A DNA stretch of 14,927 bases from NCBI GenBank assembly GCA_019323135.1, contig JAHWHT010000014.1, positions 1-14,927 of the forward strand, read 5' to 3'. The first letter of the stretch is position 1, and each line of letters starts with the position of its first letter. Shown here piece by piece: positions 6,893 through 12,952 of the stretch. The translations under genes were made by a program, and so were the position numbers. This stretch comes from Candidatus Woesearchaeota archaeon (GTDB lineage Archaea; Nanobdellota; Nanobdellia; Woesearchaeales; ARS49). The notes under the pieces are model-generated. The model searched no databases. It worked only from the letters and a program-made list of their open reading frames with translations, and was not told the DNA's origin.

Positions 6893-7567
6893 CTATTCTT
6901 TTAATTTTCTTTTCACAATATCTAGAATGTCTTTTTCATGACCTGCGCCTACAATGGCAACAATTTTATCATCTGGGAACTGAATCAATAAACTAGTTAA
7001 GTTAGAAGCCATAACTTTGTTACGCTCGACAATCAAAACCTTGTAGATGTTAGGGTAACGCTTTTTGACTTTTTTGATAAGTTTGCTTATAGTGGCTTGA
7101 GTAGGGACTGTGCTTAAATCAAAACCAATTTCAGTCTTGCGAAAGATAAGACCCTTTATGATGTCAACAAAAAAGTTCCATTTCTCTCTCCAGGATAATT
7201 CTTTTGAAAAATGTTTCAATGTAATTTCAATATCCTGATCAATCAAAGCAACTTTAGCTTTTGCTTTTCTTGCGGCCTTAAATGCAGCAACCATATCAGA
7301 ACCAGGACTAACGCCCACTTGATCTCCTAATTTCTTTTCAACCCAGGCACCAATAATAGAGAAAATCCAGCCCTTTAGACCAACGTGTTTTATGTCTTTG
7401 ACCGAGACTTTGCCTTTTTTTTCACTAAGCAAAGCAGCCAAACGCTTCTTGTCAAGCTCTAGAGCCACAATATCTGGCTCTTCTTTTAAGATTGCTTCTC
7501 TTACTTCTTTAATACTCTGCTTGGCAATGTGAGAAGTGCCTATTATTGTCAGATTCTTAAATTTCAT
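6893..7567 (-). CDS. TraB-family protein, short form
   Basis: 224 residues. TraB family (TraB/GumN/TIKI-like fold), whose members include an enterococcal pheromone-shutdown protein and TIKI metalloproteases; the archaeal role is unsettled. Diagnostic motifs are IIGTSHIAKQS (8-18), VALELDKKR (34-42), ERNKVMASNL (181-190) and VAIVGAGHEKDI (203-214); the GTSH and GAGH histidines and the Glu-Arg pair are the residues usually conserved in the fold. Many archaeal TraB proteins carry a C-terminal multi-helix membrane domain after GAGH; here the chain ends 14 residues after GAGH, so it is a soluble short form. The ATG at 7567 gives the expected N terminus and lies about 28 bases after a TATA box. A 20-base motif repeated from the 2.9-kb region sits at its stop codon. 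Confidence 0.85.
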   Translation of the reverse strand: MKFKNLTIIGTSHIAKQSIKEVREAILKEEPDIVALELDKKRLAALLSEKKGKVSVKDIKHVGLKGWIFSIIGAWVEKKLGDQVGVSPGSDMVAAFKAARKAKAKVALIDQDIEITLKHFSKELSWREKWNFFVDIIKGLIFRKTEIGFDLSTVPTQATISKLIKKVKKRYPNIYKVLIVERNKVMASNLTSLLIQFPDDKIVAIVGAGHEKDILDIVKRKLKE

Positions 7568-7590
7568 AATAATTTACATAGTCCTGCGCA

Positions 7591-7599
7591 TTTAAATAG
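7591..7599 (-). promoter_or_regulatory. TATA box of the TraB-family gene
   Basis: Minus-strand CTATTTAAA, centred about 28 bases from ATG 7567, predicting a start within a few bases of the codon. It is back to back with the plus-strand promoter at 7636. Confidence 0.5.
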
Positions 7600-7635
7600 C
7601 TTTCGAGTAAAAGTAGATACTCCTCTTCCAAAAAG

Positions 7636-7680
7636 TTTATATATCGGAATGTTTTCTAAAAACATCATACTTAAAGGAGG
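7636..7680 (+). promoter_or_regulatory. Promoter and ribosome site of the PRC-barrel gene
   Basis: TTTATATAT at 7636-7644, with an A-rich BRE-like stretch just upstream, predicts transcription from about 7665. The leader contains AAAGGAGG (7673-7680), the strongest Shine-Dalgarno sequence in the window. Its spacing of eight bases to ATG 7689 decides that start over the upstream TTG (7683). Confidence 0.7.
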
Positions 7681-7688
7681 GATTGGCT

Positions 7689-7967
7689 ATGTTAAAAATG
7701 AAAAAATTGACTGACTGTTATGATATGAAAGTCTTCACAGATCAAGGAGAATATTTTGGAGAGATAGAAGAAGTACAACTATCTGCAACTAAAATACAGG
7801 GATGGCGAGTAAGAGCATCAAAAAATTCAATTCTGAATAAAATATTAGGTTCTGCAAAAGGAGTAATTGTGCCTCATCAATTAGTTCGGGCAATAGGAGA
7901 TATAATGGTAATTTCTAAAACTGCAATGCCTAGCTATTCAGAAGATAGTGAAGAAGCTGCGGCATGA
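7689..7967 (+). CDS. PRC-barrel domain protein
   Basis: 92 residues from the ATG chosen by its Shine-Dalgarno spacing. The pattern is a PRC-barrel: a strand pair with MKVFTDQGEYFGEIEEVQL, then WRVRAS, a helix, GVIVPHQLVRAIGDIMVIS as the closing strands, and an acidic tail. PRC-barrels occur in RimM and the photosynthetic reaction-centre H subunit, and as free-standing small proteins in archaea, where they have been implicated in division-associated assemblies; whether this copy does so cannot be read from sequence. Its last codons overlap the next gene by four bases (ATGA), so the DUF212-like membrane protein is translationally coupled and probably a functional partner. The fold call is fairly secure, the role unknown. 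Confidence 0.8.
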   Translation: MLKMKKLTDCYDMKVFTDQGEYFGEIEEVQLSATKIQGWRVRASKNSILNKILGSAKGVIVPHQLVRAIGDIMVISKTAMPSYSEDSEEAAA

Positions 7968-8290
7968 AATTTATTTTAATTAGCATATTCGCTGCCTGGT
8001 TCATTGCCCAGGCAAGCAAATCTATTTTTTCTAAAACAAAAAAATCAAAGTCATTCTTTAGGTGCGGCGGGATGCCAAGTGCGCATACTGCATTTGTGAG
8101 TGCATTATGCACTTCTGTTGGAATTGTGTCTGGATTTAGTTCTGCAGTATTCTATGTGGCCTTGGCATTCTCTATAATCGTAGCGCATGATGCAATACAG
8201 GTAAGAAAACACCATACCCTAAAACAAGTAATAGTTGGCGCATTATTGGGAATATTAATTACAGTATTGGTAAAATCAATTTTTTTCTAA
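7964..8290 (+). CDS. Divergent PAP2-like (DUF212) membrane protein, short
   Basis: 108 residues with an N-terminal hydrophobic segment (1-17) and three further membrane stretches. The signature GGMPSAHTAFVSAL (35-48) matches the DUF212/divergent PAP2 family, followed by IIVAHDAIQVRKH (71-83) and HTLKQVIVGALLGI (84-97). In PAP2 phosphatases the SAH and HT elements belong to the active-site signature, so a phosphatase-like role on a lipid or isoprenoid phosphate is possible but unproven for DUF212. The segment normally present between the VR and HT motifs in longer relatives is reduced here to almost nothing, making this a compact version. Start overlaps the PRC-barrel stop (ATGA). Confidence 0.82.
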   Translation: MKFILISIFAAWFIAQASKSIFSKTKKSKSFFRCGGMPSAHTAFVSALCTSVGIVSGFSSAVFYVALAFSIIVAHDAIQVRKHHTLKQVIVGALLGILITVLVKSIFF

Positions 8291-8318
8291 AAAATACAGA
8301 TAATATAGGATAGTAATG

Positions 8319-8327
8319 TTTATATAG
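8319..8327 (+). promoter_or_regulatory. TATA box for the B-box/coiled-coil pair
   Basis: TTTATATAG with expected initiation at about 8346-8350, giving a leader of about 12-16 bases before ATG 8362. A GGGG at 8351-8354 may act as a weak ribosome site. Confidence 0.55.
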
Positions 8328-8361
8328 AAGCTATAATTAAGAAAACATACGGGGAACCTAT

Positions 8362-8637
8362 ATGAGATGCACAAAACATAGGCGAAATGTTGTTGGAGCC
8401 TGCAATTGGTGCGGAAAACAAATCTGCCCATACTGTATTGGCAAAAAAGAAGGTAAAAAAATATACTGTGAAAAATGCTCTATGCGGCTTTCAACAGTGA
8501 AAAGAGCAAAAGTGCCTCCTGTACCACTCAAAAAAGTGCAAGGATCGCGTGCACAACCAGTAATTGAAGAAAAACCAACACAACAAAAAAAAATATTCTC
8601 GGTTGATGAAGAAGGATATCTTATCTTAGAACAATAG
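8362..8637 (+). CDS. B-box-like zinc-binding protein
   Basis: 91 residues. The first 40 hold four ligand pairs, Cys3-His6, Cys14-Cys17, Cys22-Cys25 and Cys36-Cys39, each spaced by two residues, which fits a two-zinc cross-brace module of the B-box type. The rest is a basic/proline-containing linker and a short C-terminal segment ending in DEEGYLILEQ. No membrane helix or enzyme motif is seen. B-box modules usually mediate protein contacts, so an adaptor role is an inference. It is separated by 11 bases from the coiled-coil gene, and the two probably share the promoter at 8319. Confidence 0.7.
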   Translation: MRCTKHRRNVVGACNWCGKQICPYCIGKKEGKKIYCEKCSMRLSTVKRAKVPPVPLKKVQGSRAQPVIEEKPTQQKKIFSVDEEGYLILEQ

Positions 8638-8648
8638 AGCTGATATTA

Positions 8649-9092
8649 ATGGATGTTGAAAAACTAAAAAAAATGAATGAATTGAGCAAAGAGCTAAAAA
8701 AGCACGGAATGGCAGATAGTACATCACAAGCATTTACTCAAGCAGGAGAGATGGTGAGAGACGAAACATTCAAACAGGTAATAGAACCAAACACTTCATC
8801 ACAAAAAACCACAGAATTTGACAATCAATACCAAATAATGCTTGAGCGACAGAATAGACAGATAGTGCAGGAAGTTCAGGCGCTAAAAGAAACAATTGCT
8901 GCAATGCAGGCAGAAATAGAGATGCTAAAAGCAGATAGAAAAGCTGCACCAATGCCGCAGCAAGAAAAACCAAAACAAGAAGCACAGACAAAATTTCCAC
9001 AAAAATCAGAGAGCAAAGAACACCCTAAACAGGGAGGATTTACTCCTGAAGATGTTGCAGTGGATAAAGTGTTTTATTTTGGAAAGAAATAA
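8649..9092 (+). CDS. Coiled-coil protein of unknown function
   Basis: 147 residues. The N terminus is charged and helical (MDVEKLKKMNELSKELKKHG); residues about 59-94 have the heptad-like spacing of a coiled coil rich in Gln and Glu; residues 95-127 are a Pro/Gln/Lys-rich, probably disordered linker; and the last 20 form a separate short motif ending VDKVFYFGKK. I do not recognise a named family, although similar N termini occur in hypothetical DPANN proteins as far as I recall. It follows the B-box-like gene by 11 bases, suggesting a pair whose products may interact. Its stop is three bases from the convergent stop of the channel gene. Function not assigned. Confidence 0.65.
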   Translation: MDVEKLKKMNELSKELKKHGMADSTSQAFTQAGEMVRDETFKQVIEPNTSSQKTTEFDNQYQIMLERQNRQIVQEVQALKETIAAMQAEIEMLKADRKAAPMPQQEKPKQEAQTKFPQKSESKEHPKQGGFTPEDVAVDKVFYFGKK

Positions 9093-9095
9093 TTC

Positions 9096-10013
9096 TTACA
9101 TTAATTTAAAATAAAATAATACAAACAGAAGTATGTACAATGATATAGATATAATAATCATATTATATTTTGTGAGATTAAACCATTTCTGCGCAGTCTT
9201 TACTTTCTTAACTTGCACTAATTTTAACATGTAGATGTTAAGTATGAATGAGACTAGCAAAATGAAATAGGTTAACAGCATTACCTTGTCTGCCAATAAT
9301 AAGTATCCTACTGCTGGCGGAAGCTTGGCAGATATTGCTAATTGATACATTATTGCAGCAATCAAGGCAGAACTTACAATTCCTAATCTTAGTTCTAATT
9401 TGTTGATGCCTAGCAAAAATGTAAAGAGAATTATGAAAATTATGAAGAAAATTGGTAAGAAAAATGAGATTGCTGCGTCTAAATGTCTGGTTAACCGAAC
9501 CTCAAAAACATAAGTGGAAAAAAATTGATCATAAGTGGTGTAAAAGTGCTCTGTATTATACGCAGTCCATCCCGCTATTTTCCATCCAGGGAAAAAGATG
9601 CGATTATCTATCCCTGATTTTGCAAGATTTGGGACTAATTTTACTTTCTCTAAAGGAAATCTCGCATGCTCGACCACTAATTTGATTGTTTGTGTGTCTA
9701 GAGGAAAATCCTGCAGTTCAACCTTGTCTATCATCGTACCCCTTACGCGATAATAAGTTTTATTATATTCATCTTTGCGCTCTATAACATCTGCGTGTTT
9801 ACCATTAATTGCCCAAAAATCATCTGCAGTGCATTCTGTTTCACAATCAAATTGAATGAAAAAATCCAGGTCATATGAGCCTGTTGCAGCATCATAATTG
9901 CTGATGCCTAGTAAATATACAGAAACTGGAATTTCCTCTTGCTCAGCTAAAACACTAGGAATAAGAAAACAGGATAAGATTACTAAAATTGCTATAAAAT
10001 ACCTCTTTTTCAT
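9096..10013 (-). CDS. Pentameric ligand-gated ion channel homologue
   Basis: 305 residues with the full pLGIC plan: signal peptide (about 1-23, ending SVLA), an extracellular beta domain (24-175) and four membrane helices (about 179-201, 210-230, 238-263, 282-303). The family hallmark FPLDTQ (103-108) is present, as are the RLTRH pre-M1 basic motif (173-177), the M1 proline (187), a pore-lining M2 ending in AKLPP (229-233) and the M3-M4 arrangement. A Cys-x3-Cys pair (57, 61) lies in the N-terminal domain and is not the eukaryotic Cys-loop, as usual in prokaryotes. Such channels open in response to a ligand or protons; the ligand here is unknown. The M3-M4 loop is short. It has its own TATA box at about 10035-10045 and appears leaderless. 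The family call rests on motif order, not on a search. Confidence 0.82.
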   Translation of the reverse strand: MKKRYFIAILVILSCFLIPSVLAEQEEIPVSVYLLGISNYDAATGSYDLDFFIQFDCETECTADDFWAINGKHADVIERKDEYNKTYYRVRGTMIDKVELQDFPLDTQTIKLVVEHARFPLEKVKLVPNLAKSGIDNRIFFPGWKIAGWTAYNTEHFYTTYDQFFSTYVFEVRLTRHLDAAISFFLPIFFIIFIILFTFLLGINKLELRLGIVSSALIAAIMYQLAISAKLPPAVGYLLLADKVMLLTYFILLVSFILNIYMLKLVQVKKVKTAQKWFNLTKYNMIIISISLYILLFVLFYFKLM

Positions 10014-10034
10014 TAATTGCTTTAAAAAAAGAAA

Positions 10035-10045
10035 TTATATTTAAA
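10035..10045 (-). promoter_or_regulatory. TATA box of the channel gene
   Basis: Minus-strand TTTAAATATAA centred about 27 bases from ATG 10013, fitting a leaderless transcript and separating this gene from PCNA, whose stop codon is 17 bases further upstream. Confidence 0.5.
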
Positions 10046-10059
10046 TGTTACTTTATAAA

Positions 10060-10806
10060 TTAATCATTCTCAACTCTAGGGGCAAGAATAAAGCTCAGCA
10101 ACACCTTGTCAACGACTTTGTATTCTAGTTTCAATGGATAATCCTGGCTAAAATGAATATTTACTTCACCTGCCAGTTTAGCTCCTTGAATCATTTTTTT
10201 AAGGTATTCAATAGAGTACTTTGCTTTTACTGCAGCTTTTGTGTCAGAATTGATTTTTGTGACATCATCTGCCTGAATGTCAATACTTGCTTTTGACAAA
10301 TCTCCTTCTGCATGAATCATCATCTTTTCAGGCTCTGCTGCAAAAGTGACAGACTCAGCGACGATATCTGCGTCATCAATAGCATCATTCAAGACATGAG
10401 ATGCAGTAGAGATTATAACGGGGAATGAAAGGTTTGGAACTTTTTGTTCTGATTCTTCAATATCTATCAAAGGAAGACTGAAAGTCCTGACAGATTTTCC
10501 TTTCAGAGTTATTTTAAGTTTATTGTCAGTTGTAGCTTCTAGAGAAACAACATCCTGAGCTTTAGCCCGTCTAAGAATCTGTTTGAAGTTAGCTAAGTTA
10601 ATAGCAATCTCTGTTTCGTTTTCTAATTCATATTCTGTGAATGCGCTTGAAAGAAGCTTGAAAACAACCATTGCGACATTAGCAGGATCCATGGCAATAA
10701 GCTCAATACCGTCTTTGGTCAGTTTAAATCTTGCCTCATGAACTAATTCAGAAATAACTGTAATGCTGTCTTTTAGATAAGTGGAATCCGCTAGTGTTAG
10801 TTTCAT
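10060..10806 (-). CDS. pcn: DNA polymerase sliding clamp (PCNA)
   Basis: 248 residues, the usual length for archaeal PCNA. It forms a ring on DNA and tethers polymerases, ligase and nucleases such as Hef/XPF-family proteins through PIP boxes. Evidence: N-terminal clamp helix (ITVISELVHEARFKL), the conserved GIELIAMDPANVAMVVFKL strand-loop (32-50), FKQILRRAK (74-82), an interdomain connector region around SEQKVPNLSFP, and the C-terminal LKLEYKVVDK with LAPRVEND. It has its own promoter (TATA 10839-10847) and a short leader whose TTTAGGGGGT is identical to that ahead of the primase gene. No internal defect is seen. Confidence 0.97.
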   Translation of the reverse strand: MKLTLADSTYLKDSITVISELVHEARFKLTKDGIELIAMDPANVAMVVFKLLSSAFTEYELENETEIAINLANFKQILRRAKAQDVVSLEATTDNKLKITLKGKSVRTFSLPLIDIEESEQKVPNLSFPVIISTASHVLNDAIDDADIVAESVTFAAEPEKMMIHAEGDLSKASIDIQADDVTKINSDTKAAVKAKYSIEYLKKMIQGAKLAGEVNIHFSQDYPLKLEYKVVDKVLLSFILAPRVEND

Positions 10807-10812
10807 TTTATA

Positions 10813-10847
10813 ACCCCCTAAAAAGGAGAAGTATTCGCTAATATAAA
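10813..10847 (-). promoter_or_regulatory. PCNA promoter and ribosome site
   Basis: Minus-strand TATA element TTTATATTA (10839-10847) predicts initiation near 10817-10820. The leader is about a dozen bases and consists mainly of TTTAGGGGGT (10813-10822), whose AGGGGGT pairs with the anti-Shine-Dalgarno with one wobble and lies six bases from ATG 10806. The same ten bases precede the primase ATG. Confidence 0.6.
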
Positions 10848-10868
10848 TATTTTGTTATTTTGTAATGG

Positions 10869-12215
10869 TTATTCAATGAATAAAGACTGGCTATTTAAAA
10901 GCTGATGCGCAGTCTTACCCTCTTCATAGCCCATTTTAGTGCCTAATTCAAGGAAAGCATCCATTGCAGGCTTTTCACAGTGCACAGGCACTATGTGTTT
11001 TGGCTTCAAGAGCTTGATTAGATCCCTAATATCCTCTTTTCTACCATGTCCTGAGACATGAGCTCCTTTGAATATCCTGACGCCCTTGGATTTAAGGTGA
11101 TCATCTAGAATCTGCCTATATGCCTTATTTATTGGCGTAGGAATGACATTACAAGAAAAGATGACCTCATCTTCATCCTCAAATAAAAATGGATATAGGC
11201 CATTAGCCATCTTGGAAAGAGTTGCTTTAGGTTCTCCTTGGTGACCTGTTACAACTAATAAATATTTTTCAGGACCTGTTTTTTGAATCTGTTTTAGTTT
11301 TCTAGCAATTTGTTTTGCAAACCTGCAGACTTCGCCCTCTTTTTCTAATTTAACAATGTTTGCCACTGAAGCTGCGTCGATATATTTTGCTAGTGAGCGG
11401 CCTAAGAAGATAACTTTTCTGTTTAATTTTTTTGCAAAAAAGCAAATAGATTTTAATCTAGCAATATGAGAAGAGAATGTTGTTGCAATAATTGCTTTGC
11501 CTCGAGAATCAACGTCCATCATTACACCTCTTAACATCTCTTTAGCAACATTTTCAGAAGGGCACTTGCCATCATAAGGAGCATATAGTGCATTAATGAT
11601 TGCAATAGCAACACCGCTATTTCCTATTTTTTCAAGAGCAGCATAATTTGGTTTTGTGCCTAAAGTAGGAGAGTTATCTAATTTGAAATCTGCCGCATAA
11701 ACAACTGCGCCATATGGTGTGTGGATGACGACAATAGAGGATTGCGGTGTTGAATGTGTTACGTTGACTAACTCTATTGTTATTTTATCAGAAATCTTTA
11801 TCTTTGAATTAGGATTAATTGGTCTTATCTTATTTGGAAGCTTGATTTTCTCGTCTTTTAAAATTGCTCTTAGCACAGCTGCACTAAATGGGGTGCAGAT
11901 GATTTGTGCATCTTTGAATCGATTAGCTAAAAATGGAATTGCGCCCAGGTGATCTAAATGAGCGTGCGTAGGAACAATTGCTTTGACTTTATCTTTCCAA
12001 TCTCTAATTAAATCAGAATTAGGAATGGCTCTTGCTCTGATTAAATCATTTGCCTTAAGCTTAATGACCTGCTCTCCTTCTTCTTCTGTAATCTTTATGT
12101 AATTAGGGAGGTGAAGACCCATATCTATTACAATAACTTCGTCGTCAACTTTAACTGCGGTCATATTTTTCCCGACTTCTGCATAACCGCCAATTGCTTT
12201 TATTTCGATTGCCAT
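10869..12215 (-). CDS. rnj: Ribonuclease J, archaeal type
   Basis: 448 residues. Metallo-beta-lactamase/beta-CASP RNase J, a 5'-3' exoribonuclease in archaea that degrades or trims RNA, preferring 5'-monophosphate ends. Motifs: GGYAEVGKNMTAV (9-21), motif 2 THAHLDH (83-89), His154 in VTHST, Asp176 in AADFK, the beta-CASP segment with TGHQGEP (323-329), HVSGHG (386-391) and His412 in VPVHCE. All expected zinc ligands are present. It lacks the bacterial C-terminal extension, as archaeal forms do. The ATG at 12215 gives the family N terminus (IEI..GGY); the TATA-like CTTTTTATAG at about 12238-12247 suits a leaderless start, whereas TTTATATAA at about 12227-12235 is too close. The 155-residue gene lies 35 bases upstream on the same strand. 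Confidence 0.95.
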   Translation of the reverse strand: MAIEIKAIGGYAEVGKNMTAVKVDDEVIVIDMGLHLPNYIKITEEEGEQVIKLKANDLIRARAIPNSDLIRDWKDKVKAIVPTHAHLDHLGAIPFLANRFKDAQIICTPFSAAVLRAILKDEKIKLPNKIRPINPNSKIKISDKITIELVNVTHSTPQSSIVVIHTPYGAVVYAADFKLDNSPTLGTKPNYAALEKIGNSGVAIAIINALYAPYDGKCPSENVAKEMLRGVMMDVDSRGKAIIATTFSSHIARLKSICFFAKKLNRKVIFLGRSLAKYIDAASVANIVKLEKEGEVCRFAKQIARKLKQIQKTGPEKYLLVVTGHQGEPKATLSKMANGLYPFLFEDEDEVIFSCNVIPTPINKAYRQILDDHLKSKGVRIFKGAHVSGHGRKEDIRDLIKLLKPKHIVPVHCEKPAMDAFLELGTKMGYEEGKTAHQLLNSQSLFIE

Positions 12216-12250
12216 GAGTGTATTGTTATATAAAGACTATAAAAAGGTTG

Positions 12251-12718
12251 TCATGATTCTTCTGAATAAACCGCGTCCAGTTCTTTTGTTGCAGTGTCTC
12301 TAAAGAAATCAAGTTGAATTTGAATATTTATTTTTGGAAAATCTGGACTGCATTTTCTGAAGTTTTCTTTTGTTGCAGTAAATAATGCGTCATATTTTGC
12401 TTTAAGATTATCTAAATTATCATAGCATTTTGGCGAGGCGCCCCCGCCCATTAATCTTGGCCCTAGATTATATTTTCCGCTCTGTGTTCTTGATTTAAGA
12501 TGCGCTCTTTCTGGTTTGCCAGGGCAGAGAATCTGCATGTTTTCAGAGTGCCCGATAAATTCTCCGTCTTGAATAACTTCGTCACAAAGAGTATCTAAAT
12601 CTATTTGTACTTGACCAAGAAGATCGTCTAATACTGCAGGAGATATTATTGCATTAGAAAGTGCAAATTTATATGTGCTAGACGGGCTGAAAGGTTGCAG
12701 CATGTTTATTTTTATCAT
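12251..12718 (-). CDS. Hypothetical protein, 155 residues
   Basis: I do not recognise this protein. It is soluble-looking, with no membrane segment or clear signal peptide. Noticeable parts are a helix-forming N-terminal half with AVLDDLLGQVQIDLDTL (28-44), a central stretch rich in Gly and basic residues with Cys65-Pro-Gly, RTQSGKYNLGPRLMGGG (77-93) and Cys98, and a helical C terminus with Cys123. The four cysteines (45, 65, 98, 123) are not arranged as an obvious zinc motif. The ATG at 12718 lacks a Shine-Dalgarno sequence and I see no clean TATA box 26 bases upstream, so it may be read through from the tRNA-Leu promoter; a tRNA 3'-end repeat sits 17 bases before the ATG. It is 35 bases from RNase J. 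Reality of the gene is likely from its length and position; function unknown. Confidence 0.6.
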   Translation of the reverse strand: MIKINMLQPFSPSSTYKFALSNAIISPAVLDDLLGQVQIDLDTLCDEVIQDGEFIGHSENMQILCPGKPERAHLKSRTQSGKYNLGPRLMGGGASPKCYDNLDNLKAKYDALFTATKENFRKCSPDFPKINIQIQLDFFRDTATKELDAVYSEES

Positions 12719-12734
12719 ATTTTTTTGCGGTGTA

Positions 12735-12752
12735 AGTATGAATGCAGGGCGC
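12735..12752. repeat. Copy of the tRNA-Leu 3' end
   Basis: The 18 bases here match 12818-12835 at 17 positions (A12746 versus G12829). The second copy is the last ten bases of the tRNA-Leu gene, through position 73, plus eight bases of flanking sequence. The two copies are direct repeats offset by 83 bases. Such duplication of a tRNA 3' end is what integration leaves at att sites, but the enclosed segment is far too short for an element and carries no integrase, so it is at most a scar; a local duplication is equally possible. Confidence 0.5.
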
Positions 12753-12754
12753 GT

Positions 12755-12814
12755 TGAGTCTAACTAACCTTTACAAAAGGTTAGGATTCAAAGTTGTGCG
12801 GCGCAAGGCTGCAC
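12755..12814 (+). other. Two adjacent hairpins beside tRNA-Leu
   Basis: Between the 18-base repeats lie two hairpins. The first has a perfect 9-bp stem (12764-12772 with 12776-12784, loop ACA) extended by a 5-bp outer stem GAGTC/GATTC across a TAA bulge. The second pairs GTGCGGC (12796-12802) with GCTGCAC (12808-12814). In both, the non-Watson-Crick position is a G-U pair if the plus strand is transcribed but an A-C mismatch if the minus strand is, hinting at a plus-strand RNA antisense to the tRNA 3' end. No firm promoter supports this; a TATA-like T-rich stretch occurs at about 12703-12720. Confidence 0.35.
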
Positions 12815-12871
12815 GCGAGTATGAATGCGGGGCGCAGGATTCGAACCTGCGTAGGCACTAAGCCAACAGAT

Positions 12872-12920
12872 ATCTCACCATTTCCGTTGAAATGGAAGAC
12901 AGCAGATTTTCATCTTCAGC
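12872..12920 (-). other. tRNA-Leu intron 2, canonical 37/38
   Basis: 49-nt intron. Inside are a stem AGAT-GAAA-ATCT capped by a GNRA loop and a 7-bp hairpin CCATTTC/GAAATGG adjoining the TGAG strand of the central helix. Exon positions 32-35 (CTCA) form the central helix, with three-nucleotide bulges at both junctions as the archaeal splicing endonuclease requires. Confidence 0.85.
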
Positions 12921-12927
12921 CTTGAGT

Positions 12928-12952
12928 CTGGACGTGTTTTTGATTGAACACT
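12928..12952 (-). other. tRNA-Leu intron 1, non-canonical 30/31
   Basis: 25-nt intron in the anticodon stem. Because CAGA occurs at both the exon 1 end and the intron 1 end, the junction could slide over several positions; only the cut after G30 gives a perfect 4-bp central helix (GGAC with GTCC) with AG|A bulges on both strands and an adjoining 5-bp inner helix. Confidence 0.8.

Noticed and set aside
12227..12235. TTTATATAA as the TATA box of RNase J
   Set aside because: It would place transcription start inside the first codons of the family-typical N terminus; the TATA-like element about ten bases further upstream fits a leaderless start.
12764..12784. Perfect 9-bp hairpin considered as an intrinsic terminator for tRNA-Leu
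   Set aside because: No T-run follows the stem on the minus strand, and archaeal termination does not usually depend on hairpins.
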